Assembly (NCBI GenBank): GCA_037783545.1
Contig: JBBELK010000489.1
Location: forward strand, 182,495 to 246,494
Direction of reading: 5' to 3'
Length of the DNA stretch: 64,000 nucleotides
From: Henricia sp. BOLD:AAB3569
Taxonomy: Eukaryota > Echinodermata > Asteroidea > Spinulosida > Echinasteridae
Position 1 is the stretch's first letter; each line of letters starts with the position of its first letter. Positions 12,090 through 24,233 of this stretch are shown here, one piece after another. The translations under genes and the position numbers were made by a program. The notes beneath the pieces are model-generated. The model was not told the origin of the DNA, searched no databases, and saw only the letters and a program-made list of their open reading frames with translations.

Positions 12090-12434
12090 GGCGGTCGGGT
12101 TGGCGTACGGGTTCTTTCCTCGCTGGCCTGTGATGACCGCTTTCCAAAGGACTACCCTTGCACATAGGTAGTTTGGAGGAGTTTTTCGCGGAATCCCGTG
12201 ATGTCCTGGAACGTTGCTCAATGATGGAGTGACCAGTACGTACGTCACGGGGAACGCCGATGCAATTTTGGAACACGATTGGATCCGAGTCTGCGGTCTT
12301 GATTCTTCCAGACCTGGACTGGTGACGATTGTGGTTTTATGAGGATGTACCTGTGGTGCTTCTCGAAGGATATGACCTGATACTCGGACACGATCGACCA
12401 AGATTGGTGATGATTGTGATGGAGAATACTCGCC

Positions 12435-12712
12435 GGATAATGACCTGGATTGGCAACGACAACGAATGAGGAAATTTGGTGGATAAATGACCTGGACTGG
12501 CAACGACAACGAATGAGGAAATTTGGCAATAACGGCGAACAATTGGTGGATAAATGACCTGGACTGGCAACGACTACGAATGAGGAAATTTGGCAATAAC
12601 GGCGAACGCTTAGTGGATAAATGACCTGGACTGGCAACGACTACGAATGAGGAAATTTGGCAATAACGGCGAACGCTTAGTGGATAAATGACCTGGACTG
12701 GCAACGACAACG
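12435..12712. repeat. 67-bp minisatellite inside the insert, copy 1
   Basis: The word tgacctgga starts at 12441, 12488, 12555, 12622 and 12689. The spacings are 47, 67, 67 and 67 bp, so the first unit is shortened by 20 bp. Units differ mainly at acgacaacg or acgactacg and at gaacaattgg or gaacgcttag. Because 67 is not a multiple of three, the minus strand has open frames in all three phases here, which explains the overlapping open frames. Confidence 0.95.
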
Positions 12713-12757
12713 GCTGAAGCACTGGTTCTATCGGTAACAACGTTGGACTGGTTAGCG

Positions 12758-12781
12758 TGTTTTATTCGGACGAATAAAACA
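12758..12781. other. Perfect 11-bp hairpin with AATAAA, copy 1
   Basis: The arms tgttttattcg and cgaataaaaca are exact reverse complements separated by ga. The right arm contains AATAAA, and an A-rich end (tagaaaaa) follows within 12 bases. It could be a poly(A)-signal-like end of a retrocopied transcript or simply a palindrome. The A-rich end is also explained by satellite sequence, so this stays ambiguous. Confidence 0.6.
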
Positions 12782-15700
12782 TTTTAGAAAAAGGCAATTT
12801 GGTCAAAGTGTGGTCCAAACGTCGGCAAATTTGGAGGTCGAAAAATGTTCCGACGAACTTCAAATTTTGCATGCCCTAAACTCTCTATATTGCGCACTTG
12901 TCATAAAAAATTGACAGACTTTCGCCTGGAAATGGCAGAGAAATTTCAAAGTTTAGAAAAAACTGGGTTGAGGCTTCCTGACTGCTCTCACGCAAACCGT
13001 GGCTGTCTGTACACACCTCTTTGGGGTACTCCTGAGTTGTGCGCATGCTCAGTCATTCGGACTGTCGTTAACGCACCGCAGTTTGGCTCGGCAATTTGGT
13101 CAAAGTGTGGTCCAAACGTCGGCAAATTTGGAGGTCGAAAAATGTTCCGACGAACTTCAAATTTTGCATGCCCTAAACTCTCTATATTGCGCACTTGTCA
13201 TAAAAAATTGACAGACTTTCGCCGGGAAATGGCAGAGAAATTTCAAAGTTTAGAAAAAACTGGGTTGAGGCTTCCTGACTGCTCTCACGCAAACCGTGGC
13301 TGTCTGTACACACCTCTTTGGGGTACTCCTGAGTTGTGCGCATGCTCGGACTGTCGTTAACGCACCGCAGTGTGGCTCGGCAATTTGGTCAAAGTGTGGT
13401 CCAAACGTCGGCAAATTTGGAGGTCGAAAAATGTTCCGACGAACTTCAAATTTTGCATGCTCTAAACTCTCTATATTGCGCACTTGTCATAACAAATTGA
13501 CAGACTTTCGCCGGGAAATGGCAGAGAAATTTCAAAGTTTAGAAAAAACTGGGTTGAGGCTTCCTGACTGCTCTCACGCAAACCGTGGCTGTCTGTACAC
13601 ACCTCTTTGGGGTACTCCTGAGTTGTGCGCATGCTCAGTCATTCGGACTGTCGTTAACGCACCGCAGTTTGGCTCGGCAATTTGGTCAAAGTGTGGTCCA
13701 AACGTCGGCAAATTTGGAGGTCGAAAAATGTTCCGACGAACTTCAAATTTTGCATGCCCTAAACTCTCTAAATTGCGCACTTGTCATAAAAAATTGACAG
13801 ACTTTCGCCGGGAAATGGCAAAGAAATTTCAAAGTTTAGAAAAAACTGGGTTGAGGCTTCCTGACTGCTCTCACGCAAACCGTGGCTGTCTGTACACACC
13901 TCTTTGGGGTACTCCTGAGTTGTGCGCATGCTCAGTCATTCGGACTGTCGTTAACGCACCGCAGTTTGGCTCGGCAATTTGGTCAAAGTGTGGTCCAAAC
14001 GTCGGCAAATTTGGAGGTCGAAAAATGTTCCGACGAACTTCAAATTTTGCATGCCCTAAACTCTCTATATTGCGCACTTGTCATAAAAAAATGACAGACT
14101 TTCGCCGGGAAATGGCAGAGAAATTTCAAAGTTTAGAAAAAACTGGGTTGAGGCTTCCTGACTGCTCTCACGCAAACCGTGGCTGTCTGTACACACCTCT
14201 TTGGGGTACTCCTGAGTTGTGCGCATGCTCAGTCATTCGGACTGTCGTTAACGCACCGCAGTTTGGCTCGGCAATTTGGTCAAAGTGTGGTCCAAACGTC
14301 GGCAAATTTGGAGGTCGAAAAATGTTCCGACGAACTTCAAATTTTGCATGCCCTAAACTCTCTATATTGCGCACTTGTCATAAACAATTGACAGACTTTC
14401 GCCGGGAAATGGCAGAGAAATTTCAAAGTTTAGAAAAAACTGGGTTGAGGCTTCCTGACTGCTCTCACGCAAACCGTGGCTGTCTGTACACACCTCTTTG
14501 GGGTACTCCTGAGTTGTGCGCATGCTCAGTCATTCGGACTGTCGTTAACGCACCGCAGTGTGGCTCGGCAATTTGGTCAAAGTGTGGTCCAAACGTCGGC
14601 AAATTTGGAGGTCGAAAAATGTTCCGACGAACTTCAAATTTTGCATGCCCTAAACTCTCTATATTGCGCACTTGTCATAAAAAATTGACAGACTTTCGCC
14701 GGGAAATGGCAGAGAAATTTCAAAGTTTAGAAAAAACTGGGTTGAGGCTTCCTGACTGCTCTCACGCAAACCGTGGCTGTCTGTACACACCTCTTTGGGG
14801 TACTCCTGAGTTGTGCGCATGCTCAGTCATTCGGACTGTCGTTAACGCACCGCAGTTTGGCTCGGCAATTTGGTCAAAGTGTGGTCCAAACGTCGGCAAA
14901 TTTGGAGGTCGAAAAATGTTCCGACGAACTTCAAATTTTGCAGCCCTAAACTCTCTATATTGCGCACTTGTCATAAAAAATTGACAGACTTTCGCCGGGA
15001 AATGGCAGAGAAATTTCAAAGTTTAGAAAAAAACTGGGTTGAGGCTTCCTGACTGCTCTCACGCAAACCGTGGCTGTCTGTACACACCTCTTTGGGGTAC
15101 TCCTGAGTTGTGCGCATGCTCAGTCATTCGGACTGTCGTTAACGCACCGCAGTTTGGCTCGGCAATTTGGTCAAAGTGTGGTCCAAACGTCGGCAAATTT
15201 GGAGGTCGAAAAATGTTCCGACGAACTTCAAATTTTGCATGCCCTAAACTCTCTATATTGCGCACTTGTCATAAAAAATTGACAGACTTTCGCCGGGAAA
15301 TGGCAGAGAAATTTCAAAGTTTAGAAAAAACTGGGTTGAGGCTTCCTGACTGCTCTCACGCAAACCGTGGCTGTCTGTACACACCTCTTTGGGGTACTCC
15401 TGAGTTGTGCGCATGCTTAGTCATTCGGACTGTCGTTAACGCACCGCAGTTTGGGTCGGCAATTTGGTCAAAGTGTGGTCCAAACGTCGGCAAATTTGGA
15501 GGTCGAAAAATGTTCCGACGAACTTCAAATTTTGCATGCCCTAAACTCTCTATATTGCGCACTTGTCATAAAAAATTGACAGACTTTCGCCTGGAAATGG
15601 CAGAGAAATTTCAAAGTTTAGAAAAAACTGGGTTGAGGCTTCCTGACTGCTCTCACGCAAACCGTGGCTGTCTGTACACACCTCTTTGGGGTACTCCTGA

Positions 15701-18700
15701 GTTGTGCGCATGCTCAGTCATTCGGACTGTCGTTAACGCACCGCAGTTTGGCTCGGCAATTTGGTCAAAGTGTGGTCCAAACGTCGGCAAATTTGGAGGT
15801 CGAAAAATGTTCCGACGAACTTCAAATTTTGCATGCCCTAAACTCTCTATATTGCGCACTTGTCATAAAAAAATGACAGACTTTCGCCGGGAAATGGCAG
15901 AGAAATTTCAAAGTTTAGAAAAAACTGGGTTGAGGCTTCCTGACTGCTCTCACGCAAACCGTGGCTGTCTGTACACACCTCTTTGGGGTACTCCTGAGTT
16001 GTGCGCATGCTCAGTCATTCGGACTGTCGTTAACGCACCGCAGTTTGGCTCGGCAATTTGGTCAAAGTGTGGTCCAAACGTCGGCAAATTTGGAGGTCGA
16101 AAAATGTTCCGACGAACTTCAAATTTTGCATGCCCTAAACTCTCTATATTGCGCACTTGTCATAAACAATTGACAGACTTTCGCCGGGAAATGGCAGAGA
16201 AATTTCAAAGTTTAGAAAAAACTGGGTTGAGGCTTCCTGACTGCTCTCACGCAAACCGTGGCTGTCTGTACACACCTCTTTGGGGTACTCCTGAGTTGTG
16301 CGCATGCTCAGTCATTCGGACTGTCGTTAACGCACCGCAGTTTGGCTCGGCAATTTGGTCAAAGTGTGGTCCAAACGTCGGCAAATTTGGAGGTCGAAAA
16401 ATGTTCCGACGAACTTCAAATTTTGCATGCCCTAAACTCTCTATATTGCGCACTTGTCATAAAAAAATGACAGACTTTCGCCGGGAAATGGCAGAGAAAT
16501 TTCAAAGTTTAGAAAAAACTGGGTTGAGGCTTCCTGACTGCTCTCACGCAAACCGTGGCTGTCTGTACACACCTCTTTGGGGTACTCCTGAGTTGTGCGC
16601 ATGCTCAGTCATTCGGACTGTCGTTAACGCACCGCAGTTTGGCTCGGCAATTTGGTCAAAGTGTGGTCCAAACGTCGGCAAATTTGGAGGTCGAAAAATG
16701 TTCCGACGAACTTCAAATTTTGCATGCCCTAAACTCTCTATATTGCGCACTTGTCATAAAAAATTGACAGACTTTCGCCGGGAAATGGCAGAGAAATTTC
16801 AAAGTTTAGAAAAAACTGGGTTGAGGCTTCCTGACTGCTCTCACGCAAACCGTGGCTGTCTGTACACACCTCTTTGGGGTACTCCTGAGTTGTGCGCATG
16901 CTCGGACTGTCGTTAACGCACCGCAGTTTGGCTCGGCAATTTGGTCAAAGTGTGGTCCAAACGTCGGCAAATTTGGAGGTCGAAAAATGTTCCGACGAAC
17001 TTCAAATTTTGCATGCCCTAAACTCTCTATATTGCGCACTTGTCATAAAAAATTGACAGACTTTCGCCGGGAAATGGCAGAGAAATTTCAAATTTTAGAA
17101 AAAACTGGGTTGAGGCTTCCTGACTGCTCTCACGCAAACCGTGGCTGTCTGTACACACCTCTTTGGGGTACTCCTGAGTTGTGCGCATGCTCAGTCATTC
17201 GGACTGTCGTTAACGCACCGCAGTTTGGCTCGGCAATTTGGTCAAAGTGTGGTCCAAACGTCGGCAAATTTGGAGGTCGAAAAATGTTCCGACGAACTTC
17301 AAATTTGGCATGCCCTAAACTCTCTATATTGCGCACTTGTCATAAAAAATTGACAGACTTTCGCCGGGAAATGGCAGAGAAATTTCAAAGTTTAGAAAAA
17401 ACTGGGTTGAGGCTTCCTGACTGCTCTCACGCAAACCGTGGCTGTCTGTACACACCTCTTTGGGGTACTCCTGAGTTGTGCGCATGCTCAGTCATTCGGA
17501 CTGTCGTTAACGCACCGCAGTTTGGCTCGGCAATTTGGTCAAAGTGTGGTCCAAACGTCGGCAAATTTGGAGGTCGAAAAATGTTCCGACGAACTTCAAA
17601 TTTTGCATGCCCTAAACTCTCTATATTGCGCACTTGTCATAAAAAATTGACAGACTTTCGCCTGGAAATGGCAGAGAAATTTCAAAGTTTAGAAAAAACT
17701 GGGTTGAGGCTTCCTGACTGCTCTCACGCAAACCGTGGCTGTCTGTACACACCTCTTTGGGGTACTCCTGAGTTGTGCGCATGCTCAGTCATTCGGACTG
17801 TCGTTAACGCACCGCAGTTTGGCTCGGCAATTTGGTCAAAGTGTGGTCCAAACGTCGGCAAATTTGGAGGTCGAAAAATGTTCCGACGAACTTCAAATTT
17901 TGCATGCCCTAAACTCTCTATATTGCGCACTTGTCATAAAAAAATGACAGACTTTCGCCGGGAAATGGCAGAGAAATTTCAAAGTTTAGAAAAAACTGGG
18001 TTGAGGCTTCCTGACTGCTCTCACGCAAACCGTGGCTGTCTGTACACACCTCTTTGGGGTACTCCTGAGTTGTGCGCATGCTCAGTCATTCGGACTGTCG
18101 TTAACGCACCGCAGATTGGCTCGGCAATTTGGTCAAAGTGTGGTCCAAACGTCGGCAAATTTGGAGGTCGAAAAATGTTCCGACGAACTTCAAATTTTGC
18201 ATGCCCTAAACTCTCTATATTGCGCACTTGTCATAAACAATTGACAGACTTTCGCCGGGAAATGGCAGAGAAATTTCAAAGTTTAGAAAAAACTGGGTTG
18301 AGGCTTCCTGACTGCTCTCACGCAAACCGTGGCTGTCTGTACACACCTCTTTGGGGTACTCCTGAGTTGTGCGCATGCTCAGTCATTCGGACTGTCGTTA
18401 ACGCACCGCAGTGTGGCTCGGCAATTTGGTCAAAGTGTGGTCCAAACGTCGGCAAATTTGGAGGTCGAAAAATGTTCCGACGAACTTCAAATTTTGCATG
18501 CCCTAAACTCTCTATATTGCGCACTTGTCATAAAAAATTGACAGACTTTCGCCGGGAAATGGCAGAGAAATTTCAAAGTTTAGAAAAAACTGGGTTGAGG
18601 CTTCCTGACTGCTCTCACGCAAACCGTGGCTGTCTGTACACACCTCTTTGGGGTACTCCTGAGTTGTGCGCATGCTCAGTCATTCGGACTGTCGTTAACG

Positions 18701-21700
18701 CACCGCAGTTTGGCTCGGCAATTTGGTCAAAGTGTGGTCCAAACGTCGGCAAATTTGGAGGTCGAAAAATGTTCCGACGAACTTCAAATTTTGCATGCCC
18801 TAAACTCTCTATATTGCGCACTTGTCATAAAAAATTGACAGACTTTCGCCTGGAAATGGCAGAGAAATTTCAAAGTTTAGAAAAAACTGGGTTGAGGCTT
18901 CCTGACTGCTCTCACGCAAACCGTGGCTGTCTGTACACACCTCTTTGGGGTACTCCTGAGTTGTGCGCATGCTCAGTCATTCGGACTGTCGTTAACGCAC
19001 CGCAGTTTGGCTCGGCAATTTGGTCAAAGTGTGGTCCAAACGTCGGCAAATTTGGAGGTCGAAAAATGTTCCGACGAACTTCAAATTTTGCATGCCCTAA
19101 ACTCTCTATATTGCGCACTTGTCATAAAAAAATGACAGACTTTCGCCGGGAAATGGCAGAGAAATTTCAAAGTTTAGAAAAAACTGGGTTGAGGCTTCCT
19201 GACTGCTCTCACGCAAACCGTGGCTGTCTGTACACACCTCTTTGGGGTACTCCTGAGTTGTGCGCATGCTCAGTCATTCGGACTGTCGTTAACGCACCGC
19301 AGTTTGGCTCGGCAATTTGGTCAAAGTGTGGTCCAAACGTCGGCAAATTTGGAGGTCGAAAAATGTTCCGACGAACTTCAAATTTTGCATGCCCTAAACT
19401 CTCTATATTGCGCACTTGTCATAAAAAATTGACAGACTTTCGCCGGGAAATGGCAGAGAAATTTCAAAGTTTAGAAAAAACTGGGTTGAGGCTTCCTGAC
19501 TGCTCTCACGCAAACCGTGGCTGTCTGTACACACCTCTTTGGGGTACTCCTGAGTTGTGCGCATGCTCGGACTGTCGTTAACGCACCGCAGTTTGGCTCG
19601 GCAATTTGGTCAAAGTGTGGTCCAAACGTCGGCAAATTTGGAGGTCGAAAAATGTTCCGACGAACTTCAAATTTTGCATGCCCTAAACTCTCTATATTGC
19701 GCACTTGTCATAAACAATTGACAGACTTTCGCCGGGAAATGGCAGAGAAATTTCAAAGTTTAGAAAAAACTGGGTTGAGGCTTCCTGACTGCTCTCACGC
19801 AAACCGTGGCTGTCTGTACACACCTCTTTGGGGTACTCCTGAGTTGTGCGCATGCTCAGTCATTCGGACTGTCGTTAACGCACCGCAGTGTGGCTCGGCA
19901 ATTTGGTCAAAGTGTGGTCCAAACGTCGGCAAATTTGGAGGTCGAAAAATGTTCCGACGAACTTCAAATTTTGCATGCCCTAAACTCTCTATATTGCGCA
20001 CTTGTCATAAAAAATTGACAGACTTTCGCCGGGAAATGGCAGAGAAATTTCAAAGTTTAGAAAAAACTGGGTTGAGGCTTCCTGACTGCTCTCACGCAAA
20101 CCGTGGCTGTCTGTACACACCTCTTTGGGGTACTCCTGAGTTGTGCGCATGCTCAGTCATTCGGACTGTCGTTAACGCACCGCAGTTTGGCTCGGCAATT
20201 TGGTCAAAGTGTGGTCCAAACGTCGGCAAATTTGGAGGTCGAAAAATGTTCCGACGAACTTCAAATTTTGCATGCCCTAAACTCTCTATATTGCGCACTT
20301 GTCATAAAAAATTGACAGACTTTCGCCTGGAAATGGCAGAGAAATTTCAAAGTTTAGAAAAAACTGGGTTGAGGCTTCCTGACTGCTCTCACGCAAACCG
20401 TGGCTGTCTGTACACACCTCTTTGGGGTACTCCTGAGTTGTGCGCATGCTCAGTCATTCGGACTGTCGTTAACGCACCGCAGTTTGGCTCGGCAATTTGG
20501 TCAAAGTGTGGTCCAAACGTCGGCAAATTTGGAGGTCGAAAAATGTTCCGACGAACTTCAAATTTTGCATGCCCTAAACTCTCTATATTGCGCACTTGTC
20601 ATAAAAAAATGACAGACTTTCGCCGGGAAATGGCAGAGAAATTTCAAAGTTTAGAAAAAACTGGGTTGAGGCTTCCTGACTGCTCTCACGCAAACCGTGG
20701 CTGTCTGTACACACCTCTTTGGGGTACTCCTGAGTTGTGCGCATGCTCAGTCATTCGGACTGTCGTTAACGCACCGCAGTTTGGCTCGGCAATTTGGTCA
20801 AAGTGTGGTCCAAACGTCGGCAAATTTGGAGGTCGAAAAATGTTCCGACGAACTTCAAATTTTGCATGCCCTAAACTCTCTATATTGCGCACTTGTCATA
20901 AAAAATTGACAGACTTTCGCCGGGAAATGGCAGAGAAATTTCAAAGTTTAGAAAAAACTGGGTTGAGGCTTCCTGACTGCTCTCACGCAAACCGTGGCTG
21001 TCTGTACACACCTCTTTGGGGTACTCCTGAGTTGTGCGCATGCTCGGACTGTCGTTAACGCACCGCAGTTTGGCTCGGCAATTTGGTCAAAGTGTGGTCC
21101 AAACGTCGGCAAATTTGGAGGTCGAAAAATGTTCCGACGAACTTCAAATTTTGCATGCCCTAAACTCTCTATATTGCGCACTTGTCATAAAAAATTGACA
21201 GACTTTCGCCGGGAAATGGCAGAGAAATTTCAAATTTTAGAAAAAACTGGGTTGAGGCTTCCTGACTGCTCTCACGCAAACCGTGGCTGTCTGTACACAC
21301 CTCTTTGGGGTACTCCTGAGTTGTGCGCATGCTCAGTCATTCGGACTGTCGTTAACGCACCGCAGTTTGGCTCGGCAATTTGGTCAAAGTGTGGTCCAAA
21401 CGTCGGCAAATTTGGAGGTCGAAAAATGTTCCGACGAACTTCAAATTTGGCATGCCCTAAACTCTCTATATTGCGCACTTGTCATAAAAAATTGACAGAC
21501 TTTCGCCGGGAAATGGCAGAGAAATTTCAAAGTTTAGAAAAAACTGGGTTGAGGCTTCCTGACTGCTCTCACGCAAACCGTGGCTGTCTGTACACACCTC
21601 TTTGGGGTACTCCTGAGTTGTGCGCATGCTCAGTCATTCGGACTGTCGTTAACGCACCGCAGTTTGGCTCGGCAATTTGGTCAAAGTGTGGTCCAAACGT

Positions 21701-24233
21701 CGGCAAATTTGGAGGTCGAAAAATGTTCCGACGAACTTCAAATTTTGCATGCCCTAAACTCTCTATATTGCGCACTTGTCATAAAAAATTGACAGACTTT
21801 CGCGGGGAAATGGCAGAGAAATTTCAAAGTTTAGAAAAAACTGGGTTGAGGCTTCCTGACTGCTCTCACGCAAACCGTGGCTGTCTGTACACACCTCTTT
21901 GGGGTACTCCTGAGTTGTGCGCATGCTCAGTCATTCGGACTGTCGTTAACGCACCGCAGTTTGGCTCGGCAATTTGGTCAAAGTGTGGTCCAAACGTCGG
22001 CAAATTTGGAGGTCGAAAAATGTTCCGACGAACTTCAAATTTTGCATGACCTAAACTCTCTATATTGCGCACTTGTCATAAAAAATTGACAGACTTTCGC
22101 CTGGAAATGGCAGAGAAATTTCAAAGTTTAGAAAAAACTGGGTTGAGGCTTCCTGACTGCTCTCACGCAAACCGTGGCTGTCTGTACACACCTCTTTGGG
22201 GTACTCCTGAGTTGTGCGCATGCTCAGTCATTCGGACTGTCGTTAACGCACCGCAGTTTGGCTCGGCAATTTGGTCAAAGTGTGGTCCAAACGTCGGCAA
22301 ATTTGGAGGTCGAAAAATGTTCCGACGAACTTCAAATTTTGCATGCCCTAAACTCTCTATATTGCGCACTTGTCATAAAAAATTGACAGACTTTCGCCGG
22401 GAAATGGCAGAGAAATTTCAAAGTTTAGAAAAAACTGGGTTGAGGCTTCCTGACTGCTCTCACGCAAACCGTGGCTGTCTGTACACACCGCTTTGGGGTA
22501 CTCCTGAGTTGTGCGCATGCTCGGACTGTCGTTAACGCACCGCAGTGTGGCTCGGCAATTTGGTCAAAGTGTGGTCCAAACGTCGGCAAATTTGGAGGTC
22601 GAAAAATGTTCCGACGAACTTCAAATTTTGCATGCTCTAAACTCTCTATATTGCGCACTTGTCATAAAAAATTGACAGACTTTCGCCGGGAAATGGCAGA
22701 GAAATTTCAAAGTTTAGAAAAAACTGGGTTGAGGCTTCCTGACTGCTCTCACGCAAACCGTGGCTGTCTGTACACACCTCTTTGGGGTACTCCTGAGTTG
22801 TGCGCATGCTCAGTCATTCGGACTGTCGTTAACGCACCGCAGTTTGGGTCGGCAATTTGGTCAAAGTGTGGTCCAAACGTCGGCAAATTTGGAGGTCGAA
22901 AAATGTTCCGACGAACTTCAAATTTTGCATGCCCTAAACTCTCTATATTGCGCACTTGTCATAAAAAATTGACAGACTTTCGCCTGGAAATGGCAGAGAA
23001 ATTTCAAAGTTTAGAAAAAACTGGGTTGAGGCTTCCTGACTGCTCTCACGCAAACCGTGGCTGTCTGTACACACCTCTTTGGGGTACTCCTGAGTTGTGC
23101 GCATGCTCAGTCATTCGGACTGTCGTTAACGCACCGCAGTTTGGCTCGGCAATTTGGTCAAAGTGTGGTCCAAACGTCGGCAAATTTGGAGGTCGAAAAA
23201 TGTTCCGACGAACTTCAAATTTTGCATGCCCTAAACTCTCTATATTGCGCACTTGTCATAAAAAAATGACAGACTTTCGCCGGGAAATGGCAGAGAAATT
23301 TCAAAGTTTAGAAAAAACTGGGTTGAGGCTTCCTGACTGCTCTCACGCAAACCGTGGCTGTCTGTACACACCTCTTTGGGGTACTCCTGAGTTGTGCGCA
23401 TGCTCAGTCATTCGGACTGTCGTTAACGCACCGCAGTTTGGCTCGGCAATTTGGTCAAAGTGTGGTCCAAACGTCGGCAAATTTGGAGGTCGAAAAATGT
23501 TCCGACGAACTTCAAATTTTGCATGCCCTAAACTCTCTATATTGCGCACTTGTCATAAACAATTGACAGACTTTCGCCGGGAAATGGCAGAGAAATTTCA
23601 AAGTTTAGAAAAAACTGGGTTGAGGCTTCCTGACTGCTCTCACGCAAACCGTGGCTGTCTGTACACACCTCTTTGGGGTACTCCTGAGTTGTGCGCATGC
23701 TCAGTCATTCGGACTGTCGTTAACGCACCGCAGTGTGGCTCGGCAATTTGGTCAAAGTGTGGTCCAAACGTCGGCAAATTTGGAGGTCGAAAAATGTTCC
23801 GACGAACTTCAAATTTTGCATGCTCTAAACTCTCTATATTGCGCACTTGTCATAAAAAATTGACAGACTTTCGCCGGGAAATGGCAGAGAAATTTCAAAG
23901 TTTAGAAAAAACTGGGTTGAGGCTTCCTGACTGCTCTCACGCAAACCGTGGCTGTCTGTACACACCTCTTTGGGGTACTCCTGAGTTGTGCGCATGCTCA
24001 GTCATTCGGACTGTCGTTAACGCACCGCAGTTTGGCTCGGCAATTTGGTCAAAGTGTGGTCCAAACGTCGGCAAATTTGGAGGTCGAAAAATGTTCCGAC
24101 GAACTTTAAATTTTGCATGCCCTAAACTCTCTAAATTGCGCACTTGTCATAAAAAATTGACAGACTTTCGCCGGGAAATGGCAGAGAAATTTCAAAGTTT
24201 AGAAAAAACTGGGTTGAGGCTTCCTGACTGCTC

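Larger units (their letters stand above)
12090..12792. other. 703-bp non-satellite insert, copy 1
   Basis: Satellite sequence runs to cgcagtttgg (12089) and resumes at ggcaatttgg (12793), so the insert sits inside a monomer and replaces about 3 bp (ctc). The left 345 bp are unique and I recognise nothing in them. They are followed by a 67-bp minisatellite and a perfect 11-bp hairpin containing AATAAA. There are no obvious terminal inverted repeats or target duplication. The last 12 bases (12781-12792) equal part of a satellite monomer variant, so the true right edge may be 12780. A 249-codon minus-strand open frame across the insert is dominated by the minisatellite and runs into satellite, so I do not call it a gene. 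The origin could be a fragment of host sequence or of a transposon. Confidence 0.9.

Noticed and set aside
11991..12740. 249-codon minus-strand open frame through the 703-bp insert (and its copy at 28376-29125)
   Set aside because: It runs from satellite through unique sequence into a 67-bp minisatellite that is open in all three minus frames, and the protein is a low-complexity repeat with no known domain.
12090..12792. 703-bp insert as a DNA transposon
   Set aside because: No terminal inverted repeat and no target-site duplication at either copy, and the two copies are explained by duplication of one event.
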